From Beijerinckia mobilis (GTDB lineage: Bacteria; Pseudomonadota; Alphaproteobacteria; Rhizobiales; Beijerinckiaceae), in assembly GCF_000745425.1 (NCBI RefSeq), contig NZ_JQJH01000002.1, positions 248,001 through 312,000 of the forward strand: DNA of 64,000 nt, written 5' to 3'. The position numbers were made by a program, and so were the translations under genes. Under the pieces are notes generated by a model that was not told the DNA's origin, made no database searches, and worked only from the letters and a program-made list of their open reading frames with translations. The stretch's first letter is position 1. Every line of letters begins with the position of its first letter. Of the stretch, positions 36,250 through 45,787 are shown piece after piece.

Positions 36250-37631
36250 ATCCTGTTCTTTTGAGCCGCCTGCAATTTGCTTTCACCATCACTTTTCACA
36301 TCATTTTTCCTTCCTTCACCATCGGCCTCTCCGCTTTCATTGCCGTGCTGATGGTCCGCTATACGCGTAGTGGGCGTCAGCATGATCTGGAGCTCGCGCG
36401 TTTCTGGACCAAGATCTTCGCCATTTCCTTTGCCATGGGCGTCGTTTCCGGGCTCGTTCTGTCCTATCAATTCGGTACCAACTGGAGCCGGTTTTCCGTC
36501 GTCGTCGGCAATATTGTCGGTCCGCTTCTCGCCTATGAAGTGTTGACCGCCTTCTTCCTCGAGGCGACCTTTCTCGGCATCATGCTGTTTGGCGCCGGCC
36601 GGGTGCCGCCATGGCTGCATCTGACAGCGGCGATTATGGTGGCGATCGGGACCGCCGTTTCCGCCTTCTGGATCCTTTCGGCCAATTCCTGGATGCAGTT
36701 CCCGACAGGCCATGAAATGCGCGACGGCGTCGCCTTTCCCCTGGATTGGGTGCATATCATCTTCAGCCCGACCTTCCCGCTGCGCTTCGCGCATATGGTC
36801 ACGGCCGCCTATATCACGACGTCTCTGGTGGTCGTCGCCGTCGGCGCCCGTTTCGCGCTGAAGGGACAATTCCCCGACCATGCCCGCACCATGCTTCACA
36901 TGGGGCTCGGCCTCGCTCTCATTCTCGTTCCGGCGCAGATCGCGATCGGCGATTTCCACGGACTCGCCACCGCCCATCATCAGCCGGCCAAACTCGCGGC
37001 CATTGAGGGCCATTGGGAAAACGAAAAGGAAGAAGGCGCGGGCGTGCCGCTAATTCTGTTCGGCTGGCCGAACCAGAAGACGGAAAGCAATGATTTCGCG
37101 CTCTCGCTGCCGCATATCGGCAGCCTGATCATCACCCATTCCTGGGATGGACGCTTTCCGGCGCTGAAGGATTTCGCGCCGCAGGATCGTCCGCCGGTGC
37201 CGCCGATCTTCTTCGCTTTCCGCTTCATGGTCGGGATCGGCTTTGCCCTTCTCGGCTTCGTCGCCTGGGGCCTCTATCATTGGTGGCGCGGTGATTTGAT
37301 GGAAAACCGCCTGTTCCTGCGGGTCGCCGCCAATGTCTGGCCGATCGGTTTTCTCGCCACCATTGCGGGTTGGATGGTGACCGAGATCGGACGTCAGCCG
37401 TGGATCGTGACCGGCCTTCTGCGCACCGCCGATGCCTCCTCGCCGCTGGTGCCGCAATCGGTCATGGTCTCTCTCGCTTTGTTCATCTTCGTCTATGGCA
37501 TCGTTTTCTCCGCAGGCATTTATTTCATCAACCGCCTGATCAACAAAGGGCCGGTTCCGCATGTCGTTGGCGCCGAGGAAGGCGTGCCGTCTCGGCCTCT
37601 GTCGGCCGCCACGCGCAGCATCGGCGATTGA
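36240..37631 (+). CDS. cydA: Cytochrome bd-type quinol oxidase subunit I (CioA/CydA)
   Basis: This is the haem-bearing subunit of a bd-family terminal oxidase that reduces oxygen with electrons from quinol, 463 residues, with about nine membrane segments. The N-terminus LSRLQFAFTITFHIIFPSFTIG carries the haem ligand histidine near 19. The GRQPW motif near 383-387 is the family mark. The quinol loop (about 255-315) is short, as in CioA-type cyanide-insensitive oxidases rather than E. coli CydA. A CGGAG site lies six bases before the ATG. Subunit II follows 39 bp downstream; no cydX-like or cydCD gene is seen. Confidence 0.92.
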   Translation: MVLDPVLLSRLQFAFTITFHIIFPSFTIGLSAFIAVLMVRYTRSGRQHDLELARFWTKIFAISFAMGVVSGLVLSYQFGTNWSRFSVVVGNIVGPLLAYEVLTAFFLEATFLGIMLFGAGRVPPWLHLTAAIMVAIGTAVSAFWILSANSWMQFPTGHEMRDGVAFPLDWVHIIFSPTFPLRFAHMVTAAYITTSLVVVAVGARFALKGQFPDHARTMLHMGLGLALILVPAQIAIGDFHGLATAHHQPAKLAAIEGHWENEKEEGAGVPLILFGWPNQKTESNDFALSLPHIGSLIITHSWDGRFPALKDFAPQDRPPVPPIFFAFRFMVGIGFALLGFVAWGLYHWWRGDLMENRLFLRVAANVWPIGFLATIAGWMVTEIGRQPWIVTGLLRTADASSPLVPQSVMVSLALFIFVYGIVFSAGIYFINRLINKGPVPHVVGAEEGVPSRPLSAATRSIGD

Positions 37632-37670
37632 GGGCGACTTTGGCATGAGAGATTTCAGGGAATTATCGAT

Positions 37671-38684
37671 ATGACCGGCATCGAACCTTATCTGCCGCTG
37701 ATCTGGGCTGGACTGCTCGCGACCGCCGTGGCGCTTTACGTCATTCTCGACGGTTTCGACCTTGGCCTCGGCATTCTCTTCTGGACGACGCGGGACGAGA
37801 CCTCACGCGACGACATGATGTCCTCCGTCGCGCCGTTCTGGGATGGCAATGAAACCTGGCTGATTCTTGGTGGCGGCGGCCTGTTCGCCGCCTTCCCCAT
37901 CGCCTATGCGATCGTCATGTCCGCGCTTTACGTGCCGATCATTCTGATGCTTCTGGCCTTGATCCTGCGCGGTGTGGCCTTCGAATTCCGCTGGGCGGCC
38001 AAGCCCACCCATAAATTATGGGATTTCGCTTTTGCCGCGGGCTCCACCCTTGCGGCTTTGGCTCAGGGCTTCGTGCTCGGTGGTCTCATTCAGGGCATCG
38101 AGGTCAAGGATGGGGCTTTCGCCGGTGGTCCCTTCGACTGGCTTTCACCATTTTCGGTCGCCTGCGGTCTCGGTCTTGTCACCGGCTATGCTTTGCTCGC
38201 CAGCTGCTGGCTGTTGATGAAGACATCCGGTGCGATCCATCTCCATGCCCAGCGCCTTGCGCCGATGCTGCTTTTGGGGGTCGCCGGATTTGCCGCATTG
38301 GTCAGCCTGTGGACACCTCTGCGCTATCCCTTCATCGCGGAACGCTGGTTCTCGATGCCCAATATTTTCTTCCTCTGGCCCTTGCCGCTGGCCACTGCCT
38401 GGCTGGCCTATCAGGTTTACCGGGCGCTTCAGAGAGGGGAGGCCGTCAAGCCTTTCTTCGGCGTGGTCGGCATTTTCCTCTGCTGTTTCGTCGGTCTCGC
38501 GATTTCCGCCTATCCCTATCTGGTGCCGCGCTCGATCGACCTCTGGCAGGCTGCCGGCGCGCCTGGCTCGCTGATCTTCATGCTGTTCGGCGTCTTGTTC
38601 CTGCTGCCGATCGTTCTGGGATATACGGCCTTCGTTTATTGGACCTTCCGCGGCCGTCTGCGGCCAGGCGAGGGCTATCACTAA
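37671..38684 (+). CDS. cydB: Cytochrome bd-type quinol oxidase subunit II (CioB/CydB)
   Basis: This is the structural subunit of the bd oxidase, 337 residues with eight to nine membrane segments. Typical features are the ILDGFDLGLGILFW segment at about 25-38 and WDGNETWLILGGGGLFAAFP at about 58-77. It stabilises the haem arrangement in subunit I. It is co-transcribed with cydA and ends at a clear intrinsic terminator. CioAB-type oxidases support respiration at low oxygen or in the presence of inhibitors. Confidence 0.93.
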   Translation: MTGIEPYLPLIWAGLLATAVALYVILDGFDLGLGILFWTTRDETSRDDMMSSVAPFWDGNETWLILGGGGLFAAFPIAYAIVMSALYVPIILMLLALILRGVAFEFRWAAKPTHKLWDFAFAAGSTLAALAQGFVLGGLIQGIEVKDGAFAGGPFDWLSPFSVACGLGLVTGYALLASCWLLMKTSGAIHLHAQRLAPMLLLGVAGFAALVSLWTPLRYPFIAERWFSMPNIFFLWPLPLATAWLAYQVYRALQRGEAVKPFFGVVGIFLCCFVGLAISAYPYLVPRSIDLWQAAGAPGSLIFMLFGVLFLLPIVLGYTAFVYWTFRGRLRPGEGYH

Positions 38685-38717
38685 GACAATTGTGTCTTTT
38701 CCAAAGAGCGTTTTCTG

Positions 38718-38750
38718 GAGCACCGGATGAGCAATCCGGTGCTCTTTTTT
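38718..38750 (+). terminator. Intrinsic terminator of the cytochrome bd operon
   Basis: A perfect 11-bp stem (GAGCACCGGAT / ATCCGGTGCTC) with a 5-nt loop is followed by TTTTTT at 38745-38750. It lies 34 bp after the cydB stop. Confidence 0.92.
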
Positions 38751-38825
38751 CTTTGAAAACGGATAAAGCTGCCGGATTGCCCGCTCGTGGCTCTCGTTCG
38801 CTCCCTTAGGGCGCCGCTTCTGCGG

Positions 38826-41219
38826 TCAGTGCAGTTCCGCCTTGATTCGCGCAATTTCGGAATCGTCGGGGCGCAGCAGGCCGAGCGTCTGCGCATGGCT
38901 GCGTGCGGTTTTTATGTCACCGGACTGGAGCGCCGCGTTCAAAGCCAGTGTGAGCAGGCTTGCGTCGTTCGGCATCCGGCGCAGGGCATCGGCGAGAGCC
39001 GCCGCGCTTTCTTCCGCCCTGCCGAGCGATTGGAGCGCCACCACATAGACATAAGCATAGCGCGGATGATCCGGCGCGAGGCGCGAAGCGCTCTGCATCT
39101 CGGCGACGGCCTTGGAATATTGCCGCGCGCGGATGAGAGCCAGCCCCAAAGCGTGATGCGCCGCCGCCGCGTCCGGGAAGGTCTCAATGGCCTGGTGCAG
39201 CACCTTCTGCGCTTCGGCTTCGCGACCCTGCTGGCGATAGAGATCGGTGAGATTGACCGACAAGAGCGGTGAACCCGGATGCACTTTCAACCCGGCGAGA
39301 AATTCCGCCTCGGCGCCCGCCGGATTTCCCCGCTTGAGCATGAACATTCCGAGATTGGCGCGTCCTTCCGCGCGGTCGGCGTTGAGCCGCTGGGCGGATT
39401 CATAATCGCGAAATGCGGCTTCGAGCCGCGACCGCTCGGCCTCGGTGAGGCCGTCCATTGGCTGTTCGGCCAGTTGGCTTGCCGCTTCGATGCGCACCGC
39501 CAGCACGGGATCCGCGAGCAACGGGGAAAGACGTTGCCAGCGCGTGGCGAGTGGCTGGCCCTCCTGTCCCTGGATCGCGGAGATGCGTACGAGCGGATCG
39601 GGATCCGCGAGGGCCGCGCGGATCGCTGCTTCCGTCGCGATGGAAGGAAAGGCCTGAAGCTCCGAGACGGCGGTCGCGCGGGCGATGGCTGGAACCGAAG
39701 GTGTTTTGGCAAGCCGTATCAGCGCCTCGCGCGCCTCGGGCGCGCCGTGCCGTGCCGCCGCAAAGGCTGTGGCCCAGGTCTGGAAACCTTTGCGCACGCC
39801 CTCGCGCTCGTGTCCGTGCCAGCGTGTCACTGCGTCGGCCGCCCAGCTGGCCGGTTTGTCCCGGTGGCAATCATTGCAGGCATTCGGTGTACCGAGCTGC
39901 ATGGAAAGATCCGGCCGGGGGATGCGGAAAGAGTGATCGTGCCGCTCATCGATGACCATATAGGTCCGTTTCGGCATGTGGCAGGCGATGCAGTCGGGCG
40001 CGTTTGCGCCTGGAGAATGACCGCTATGGTGTGTCGTCGCAAAGCGTGCGGGATCATGACACTGACCGCAGACCGCACTGCCTGGCGCCCGCAATTGTGC
40101 CGAATGCGGCTCGTGACAATCGCTGCAGACGACGCCGCGCGCATACATCAGGCTCTGTTTGAAGGCCTGGTCGTTGAACACCTCATCCTTCATCTGTCCA
40201 TCGGCTTCGAACAGTCCTTCGGAAAGAAGACTCGGCAGATGCGTGTCGGTGAGCGCTTGTCCGGGATGCCAGTTTTCGGAGAGGATGCCGCGCCGGGAAT
40301 GGCAGCGCGCACAGGTTTCGACCTCGTCACCCGCCGGGCGGGTGGTGCCGTGAGCCGGGCTGCCGGTCGCGGGATCGACGGTCCAGTCCGGCTTTGGCCG
40401 GACGGCCGCGACCGAGGCGAAGCCTTTATGGGCAATTTGAGGATCGCGCGGCCCCTTCGCCCAGTCGATATGGCCGCGCGCCGGTCCGTGGCAGGCCTCG
40501 CAGCCGACGCTGATCTCGGAAAAATGGGTCTCGAAGCGATCGGTGGCCGCATCGTAATTCTTGCGCAGGGCTGTCGAATGGCACTCGGCGCACATGAAGT
40601 TCCAGTTCTGCAGTGCCCCGGTCCAATGCAGCGGATCGGAGGCTGTGATCGTCTCGTTCGGATAAAGGAAAAACCAGCGTTGCCCGCCATCCTTCGCCGG
40701 TCTTGTGTCATAGGCGAAGGGAAGCGCCTGGCGCCGTCCGTCCGGAAAGGTCACCAGATATTGCTGGAGCGGGTCTATGCCGAATGTGTCACTGATCGCG
40801 AATATCGCAGTCTTGCCGTCCGCGCCAATGGTCTCGACCATGAAACGCTCGCCGTCACGGAAGAAACGCGCCGATGATCCCTTGTGTTCGATGCGCTTAT
40901 CGTTGAAATCGCCGAGCACCGTTTTGGGTCCGGCGAGGCTCATGGCATGGGCATGCTGGGAGGTGAGCCAGGCGCGCGTCTCCGCCGGGTGGCAGGTGGC
41001 GCAAGCGGAAGAGCCGGCAAATCCCGCCGGAGCATCCGTGCTCAAAACACCGATGCCGCCGGTTCCGATCTCCTCAGCGCCGTTTGCGGCAGCGGCAGCG
41101 GCAGAAGCCATTTCCGCATGCGCCGGGAAAAGCGGCGCGGCAAAAGGCATCAGACAGGCGGAAATGAGACTGGCAGCAAGAATGATTGCGTGACGCCTCT
41201 TTGTCCGATCAAGCCGCAT
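38826..41219 (-). CDS. Octaheme cytochrome c with TPR repeats
   Basis: This is an exported multihaem protein of about 797 residues. After a signal peptide (about 8-35) it has eight CxxCH haem-attachment motifs at 73, 210, 240, 303, 365, 384, 410 and 448. HEAT-like helices follow (about 500-610), then four or so TPR units (about 620-790). The haem part resembles the cytochrome c554/doubled-CXXCH class, which carries electrons and includes nitrogen and sulfur redox enzymes. No enzymatic activity can be assigned. The start at 41219 is preferred over a 42-residue longer version because it begins the signal peptide. An arylsulfatase gene lies upstream on the same strand. Confidence 0.85.
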   Translation of the reverse strand: MRLDRTKRRHAIILAASLISACLMPFAAPLFPAHAEMASAAAAAANGAEEIGTGGIGVLSTDAPAGFAGSSACATCHPAETRAWLTSQHAHAMSLAGPKTVLGDFNDKRIEHKGSSARFFRDGERFMVETIGADGKTAIFAISDTFGIDPLQQYLVTFPDGRRQALPFAYDTRPAKDGGQRWFFLYPNETITASDPLHWTGALQNWNFMCAECHSTALRKNYDAATDRFETHFSEISVGCEACHGPARGHIDWAKGPRDPQIAHKGFASVAAVRPKPDWTVDPATGSPAHGTTRPAGDEVETCARCHSRRGILSENWHPGQALTDTHLPSLLSEGLFEADGQMKDEVFNDQAFKQSLMYARGVVCSDCHEPHSAQLRAPGSAVCGQCHDPARFATTHHSGHSPGANAPDCIACHMPKRTYMVIDERHDHSFRIPRPDLSMQLGTPNACNDCHRDKPASWAADAVTRWHGHEREGVRKGFQTWATAFAAARHGAPEAREALIRLAKTPSVPAIARATAVSELQAFPSIATEAAIRAALADPDPLVRISAIQGQEGQPLATRWQRLSPLLADPVLAVRIEAASQLAEQPMDGLTEAERSRLEAAFRDYESAQRLNADRAEGRANLGMFMLKRGNPAGAEAEFLAGLKVHPGSPLLSVNLTDLYRQQGREAEAQKVLHQAIETFPDAAAAHHALGLALIRARQYSKAVAEMQSASRLAPDHPRYAYVYVVALQSLGRAEESAAALADALRRMPNDASLLTLALNAALQSGDIKTARSHAQTLGLLRPDDSEIARIKAELH

Positions 41220-41390
41220 TGTGTCTCTGCCATTTCTTCCGGCCAGCGCGGAAACGGATGCGGGCCGGAAAATCGGCGCCTCTTTCCATTCCCGGAATGA
41301 TTTCCTGAAACAGATGTTTTGAAAAAATTTGGGCAGCAGCGGCATGATCCTCCGCTGCTGCCCATCGTGTTCATCCTGTTCGGGGCCGGA

Positions 41391-43046
41391 TCAGTTGCCG
41401 GTTGGCAGGGGCAAAGTGAAGCCCTGCTTTTTCAAGGCGTCCCGAACATATTGGAAGCGCTCGTACTGGGTCAGCGTGATCGGGCCCGAATAAGCGTCGC
41501 TCTGGACCTTGCGCGGCGGATACTCGAGATAGGTCTTCATCAGTTTCTGGACCACCTCATTGAACGTGACCGCCGCCCAGGTGCTCTCGGTGAATGTGGT
41601 CATGAAGATGTCGTAACGTTCCTGCGGATCCGCCAGCAAATCGAACACCTGGGGAACGGTGGCGACATATTTCTCGGCGCCCTTCCAGCCGAGGTTGGTA
41701 TCGACGGCGAGGCCGCCGGTATGGGCGCCGTCGTCGCCACGCAGATTCATCACATATTTGAAATTGTCGACGCGCACGGCGCCGGGGGTGAGCTCGTTTT
41801 CGGTAAAATAGAACCATTCGTGGCGTGGGGTTTCCCCCTTGCCGAGCCAGACCGGCGTCATGTCATAGCTGTCGAAGATGATCGGTTGACCATCACGATC
41901 CTTGGTGGGCAGTTGCGTGCCGGCAAGCGAGGCGAAAGAGGCCATCAGATCGAGGCCGCCGGAAATGTCGTCGCTCCGGCTCGCCGCCTTGATCTTGCCC
42001 GGCCAGCGGACCATCGAAGGCACGAGATTGCCGCCTTCGCGTACGGTGCCCTTGGTGCCGCGGAACGGCGTGTAACCGGCGTCGGGATAGACGTCCTGCC
42101 AGGCGCCATTATCCACCGTATAGAACACTACGGTGTTCTCGGCGAGACCGAGGTCTTCGAGTTTCTTGAGCACATTGCCGATGCGGGCATCAAGCTCGAC
42201 GACCGAATCGGCAAATTTCGACTTCGAGATCGATTTGCCGACGAAGTCGGGGGCCGGCAGGTTCGGCTGGTGGTTCTTCATGAAATTGACGTTGATGAAG
42301 AACGGCTTGTCCGGCGTCTTGGCGGCATCGTCGAGAAATTCCTCGGCCGCCTTCTGGACATAGGCGTCGAGGAAGGGGATGCCAACGACGCCTTTTTCCG
42401 GCGTGTTGACATATTCACCATTGACCTTGAAATCCTCCGTCACCGGACCGTCGGCCTTGCCGGAAAGCGAGCCCTTGGTGACTTTCTGGAACATGTCACG
42501 CAGCTTCTCGCCCATGTTTGGGAACCATTTGGGATCCCCATAGGTATAGGCGTTCAGATGGTACAGGAACGCGTGTTTCATCACGTCGTAGCCCTGGGCA
42601 TTCGGCAGAGCATAATCCGATTCGCCAAGATGCCACTTGCCGGTGAAATAGGTCTTGTAACCGGCCTGTTTCAGCACCGAGGCGAGCGTCCATTCCGCAT
42701 GCGGCAGGCCGCCGCCCTGGCCCTGGAAGGCGACGGTGGTCATGCCGCTGCGATTGGGGATGCGGCCGGTCTGGATCGCCGCGCGGCCCGGGGTGCAGCT
42801 TGGCTGGCCGTAGAAATTGGTGAAGGTCATGCCCTCGGCGGCAAATTTGTCGAGGTTGGGAGTGGGCATGCCGCGGCGTTTGCCGCCCAGATAGGGGCCA
42901 AGGTCACCCCATCCCGTGTCGTCGGAAACGATCAGGAGGATGTTGGGCTTTTTCGCCGTCGTGTTGGGCTGGGCTTGCGCCGCGCCGCAAGCAAGGATCG
43001 TCGTGGTGACGATGATGCTGAGCGGCCTGAAAAGTCCGGGTCTCAT
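41391..43046 (-). CDS. Arylsulfatase (type I sulfatase)
   Basis: This 551-residue protein has a signal peptide (about 8-26). The sulfatase active site reads CTPGR at 84-88, so Cys84 should be converted to formylglycine. The metal-binding SDDTGWGD follows the first strand (41-48), and TGKWHLGE carries the conserved Lys/His. It would hydrolyse sulfate esters in the periplasm. No formylglycine-generating enzyme or anaerobic maturase gene lies in the window, so maturation depends on genes elsewhere. The octaheme cytochrome gene follows 171 bp downstream on the same strand, possibly as one transcript. The substrate is unknown. Confidence 0.9.
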   Translation of the reverse strand: MRPGLFRPLSIIVTTTILACGAAQAQPNTTAKKPNILLIVSDDTGWGDLGPYLGGKRRGMPTPNLDKFAAEGMTFTNFYGQPSCTPGRAAIQTGRIPNRSGMTTVAFQGQGGGLPHAEWTLASVLKQAGYKTYFTGKWHLGESDYALPNAQGYDVMKHAFLYHLNAYTYGDPKWFPNMGEKLRDMFQKVTKGSLSGKADGPVTEDFKVNGEYVNTPEKGVVGIPFLDAYVQKAAEEFLDDAAKTPDKPFFINVNFMKNHQPNLPAPDFVGKSISKSKFADSVVELDARIGNVLKKLEDLGLAENTVVFYTVDNGAWQDVYPDAGYTPFRGTKGTVREGGNLVPSMVRWPGKIKAASRSDDISGGLDLMASFASLAGTQLPTKDRDGQPIIFDSYDMTPVWLGKGETPRHEWFYFTENELTPGAVRVDNFKYVMNLRGDDGAHTGGLAVDTNLGWKGAEKYVATVPQVFDLLADPQERYDIFMTTFTESTWAAVTFNEVVQKLMKTYLEYPPRKVQSDAYSGPITLTQYERFQYVRDALKKQGFTLPLPTGN

Positions 43047-43691
43047 AGTCCCTCCCTGAAAACTGATGGCGTCGTGGACAAACGATTCATTTCACTTCGC
43101 CGTGAAGAAGTCTGCTGCCTGTGCTTCTGCCTGTCAACGAGCCTTAAGCCGCAGAGTGCGGCCATGGTGACGCAGCCGAAGCAATGGTTGGCGGCGACAA
43201 GCTATTGGCCTTCAGTGTCGGTATGGTGACTTCGAAGGTAGTATTCTTGAGGATACAGCTTCGGGTTTCGCCGGAATCGGCTGCAATCGTGCCATCGATT
43301 GGGGGAGGTCTGACTTTCGTCTATGGGCGGAATTTTAGGGACTGGGGTGAGCTGTTTTTCACCTTGGTGGGGTAGAGCGAAAGGAAATGCGGTGCCTTGG
43401 TTGTCTTGAGGCGTTTTCGGAGACATCTTTTCGGCTGATCGGGTTTTGAGCATGCCGAGGTTCGGTTCGATCGCGTCGCTTCAATTCTGCAGCTTCAATT
43501 CATAAGGTTTCCGCCATAATCGCTCGGCAACAATAGCCTTCCGCACGCGAGGCTGGAATGGACAGGAACAGCGCATGGACGATGCAGACGAGACCACCCC
43601 ATCAATGAGCCGCCCGTCGCTTTTGGCCGTGCGGCTGGATCACGGCTGCTCAACCCGCTGGACCGTGCCATTCAGGAATTTACCGCAAAGA
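43047..43691. other. Divergent intergenic region upstream of the sulfatase
   Basis: No gene is supported. The frame of the next plus-strand protein is open from 43575 but its likely start is 43692. The region must hold the sulfatase promoter on the minus strand. No conspicuous operator is seen. Confidence 0.35.
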
Positions 43692-44369
43692 ATGTCTGGT
43701 CATCGCTGGAAAAGCGCCGCGACCTTTGTGCTCGCTGCGCAAATTCTGTTGCTCGGTTCCGTCTGTGGGGGCACTGCTTTCGCGCAATATTATTATTACG
43801 GCGGCCCGCGGCTTCCGCGCCTGCCTTTACCGCCGCCGCCTCCGGTCATCGTCGACGATTTCGGGCCGCCCTATACCAGCAGCGGGCCCTATTCCGAGGG
43901 ACGTGTGTTTCTTGACGGCGCAGGGCTCTGGGGCGGACCGGAGACGGGACCCTGGGAGGCACCGGGAGCTCCTTATACGCGGGAGCGTTACCGATCCTCC
44001 TCCGTCCCGCATAAGGTCCGCAAGGGCTACGCCAATCAGCCTTCTCAACCTTCCGGGACGCATGGAAAGGATGTCCTCGCCCGGATCGATCAGCGCCTGC
44101 GGGAACTCGGTCTGCGCCAGATCGCCGCGCCGAGACGGAAGGACCGGGTCTACATCATCGCTGCAACGGAGCGGAATGGGCGGCGCCATCGGGTCATTTT
44201 CGACGCGCATAACGGCGCGCTGATGGAAAACCGGCCGCTCGGCAATGCCTCCCCCGGCGTTGCACCTTCCGATAGCGAATCCCATGGGAATCTACCGAAA
44301 GGGACCCTTGATTCTGCCCCTGACCGGAAGCTTGGCGACACACAGGCGACTGATGGAAAGACGGGATAA
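43692..44369 (+). CDS. Secreted Pro-rich protein with PepSY-like C-terminus
   Basis: This is a protein of about 225 residues read from 43692, with a signal peptide (hydrophobic at about 10-25, cleavage after TAFAQ). The mature N-terminus is Tyr/Pro/Gly-rich with a run of six prolines. A region near 130-175 (RIDQRLRELGLRQI... RVYIIAATERNGRRHRVIFD) resembles a PepSY-type domain, a fold often acting as an inhibitor or envelope module. The tail is disordered. The frame continues upstream to 43575, so a longer form is possible. Function is unknown. Confidence 0.6.
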   Translation: MSGHRWKSAATFVLAAQILLLGSVCGGTAFAQYYYYGGPRLPRLPLPPPPPVIVDDFGPPYTSSGPYSEGRVFLDGAGLWGGPETGPWEAPGAPYTRERYRSSSVPHKVRKGYANQPSQPSGTHGKDVLARIDQRLRELGLRQIAAPRRKDRVYIIAATERNGRRHRVIFDAHNGALMENRPLGNASPGVAPSDSESHGNLPKGTLDSAPDRKLGDTQATDGKTG

Positions 44370-44473
44370 CTTTCCGCGGCGGGGATAGCCTCGCTTATTC
44401 CGCGCCGCCAAATCGTCGCGCGGCAATCCCGCCGTCACTCCGGTCCCCCACATGCCGGAAGAGTTTTGCCGGT

Positions 44474-45787
44474 TTACGTCGCTGAAGGCGTGCCGCTGAA
44501 GGAACTCGGCGCGGGGCTGAGCGGCGTGGCGGTCCCCTTGTTGATCTGCAGAACGGCGAGGCCGCGATCGTTCTGGCCGTCTGGCCTGAAGCGGAACACA
44601 CCATCGGCGCCGTTGAAGCCTGAGCGATTGGTCAGCACGCTTTCGCTGTAACGCTGGCTGCCCTGCGTATGCGCGAGCGCCGCCGCGAGCGATACGGCGT
44701 CATAGGCCAGCGTGGAAATACGGGTCGGATCGCTGTTGAATTTCGCCCGGTAGCGCTGCGCGAAGGCGTTGAACCCGCCATTTTCCGGTGCCGCGAACCA
44801 GGCCCCCTGCAGGGCGGGGAGGTTCAGGACGCGGGCATCATTCCACAAGCCGGTGCCGAGAAGCTGCACCTGTTTCGTATTCACACCTGCGGTAATCAGC
44901 GCCTGCGACATCGCGGCCATGGCGTCAGCCTGTTCCGGAATGAAGAGTGTGTCGATCTGATCACCGAGTGCGGCGATCTTTTGCGTTGCCGCGGTGAGCG
45001 TGTCCTTCTGGAAATGCTCGATTCCCATGACGCGGAGACCGCGCTGGGCCGCCGCCTGCTGGAAGGCCGCATCGGCCACGCGGCCGTAATCATTGTCCGG
45101 GATCAGGGCGGCGATGGATTTCTTGCCATGCGACGCAGCATAATCGACAATGCGGTTGACGTAGCTTTCGACCAGGAAGGAGAGCAGATAGACGCCTGGT
45201 TGGGCGACTGATGCATCGGTCGAGAAGGCGATCATCGGCTTGCCGGCGCCATGGGCCACGCGCGCCGCCTCGCGTACATTGGCGGCGAAGAGGGGACCGA
45301 TGAAGAGCTCGGCACCATCGTTGAGCGCCTGTTGCGCGGCCGCACGCGCACCTTCGGGACTGGAACGATCGTCGCGGATGAGCAAAGTCAGCTCGTTCGA
45401 ACCGGCTTCATTGAGCGCCAGCTCGGCTGCATTGCGCAAGGATGCTCCAACGAAACTCGGCCCCGAGGCTTGCGTCATCGGGAGGATGAGCGCCACTTTG
45501 ACAGGTCCCGTGCCAATATCCGTATTCTGCGGTGCCTCGGAGGCAGGCGCGGCCTCCTTTAAGGCCGTGGCCGATTGCGGCGCTGGGCCTTTATTCGCGA
45601 ACATCGACTGCATGGAACTGCAGGCGGCAAGTGTCAGGGCAAGCAGGACCACGCCGGCGATCGGCAGAAACGCATTCCCGCGAGCCGAGCGACCGGAACG
45701 GTGGACGGACCCGGAAGGCGCGGAATCGAGGGGCGGCTCGAGAGATGGCATGGGAGGTGACACGCGCCGACGCGGCGAAAAGATCAT
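44474..45787 (-). CDS. LpoA-like lipoprotein / penicillin-binding protein activator
   Basis: This 437-residue lipoprotein has an unusual cytoplasmic leader (about 1-38, Arg/Pro-rich) followed by a hydrophobic stretch and the lipobox LAAC near 53-56. The rest is a periplasmic-binding-protein type I fold like that of branched-chain amino acid binding proteins and the LppC/LpoA group, which activates peptidoglycan synthases. Alphaproteobacterial members usually lie near rsmI; that gene is not seen here. Whether it activates a penicillin-binding protein or binds a solute is open. A shorter version beginning at the internal ATG (residue 13) is possible. Confidence 0.78.
   Translation of the reverse strand: MIFSPRRRVSPPMPSLEPPLDSAPSGSVHRSGRSARGNAFLPIAGVVLLALTLAACSSMQSMFANKGPAPQSATALKEAAPASEAPQNTDIGTGPVKVALILPMTQASGPSFVGASLRNAAELALNEAGSNELTLLIRDDRSSPEGARAAAQQALNDGAELFIGPLFAANVREAARVAHGAGKPMIAFSTDASVAQPGVYLLSFLVESYVNRIVDYAASHGKKSIAALIPDNDYGRVADAAFQQAAAQRGLRVMGIEHFQKDTLTAATQKIAALGDQIDTLFIPEQADAMAAMSQALITAGVNTKQVQLLGTGLWNDARVLNLPALQGAWFAAPENGGFNAFAQRYRAKFNSDPTRISTLAYDAVSLAAALAHTQGSQRYSESVLTNRSGFNGADGVFRFRPDGQNDRGLAVLQINKGTATPLSPAPSSFSGTPSAT

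Noticed and set aside
39279-40877. A 532-codon plus-strand open frame opposite the octaheme cytochrome gene
   Set aside because: The minus strand has eight haem motifs in one frame, which cannot be chance; the plus frame is a shadow.
41319-43229. A 636-codon plus-strand open frame opposite the sulfatase gene
   Set aside because: The sulfatase has its active-site motif and signal peptide; the opposite frame has neither motif nor signal.
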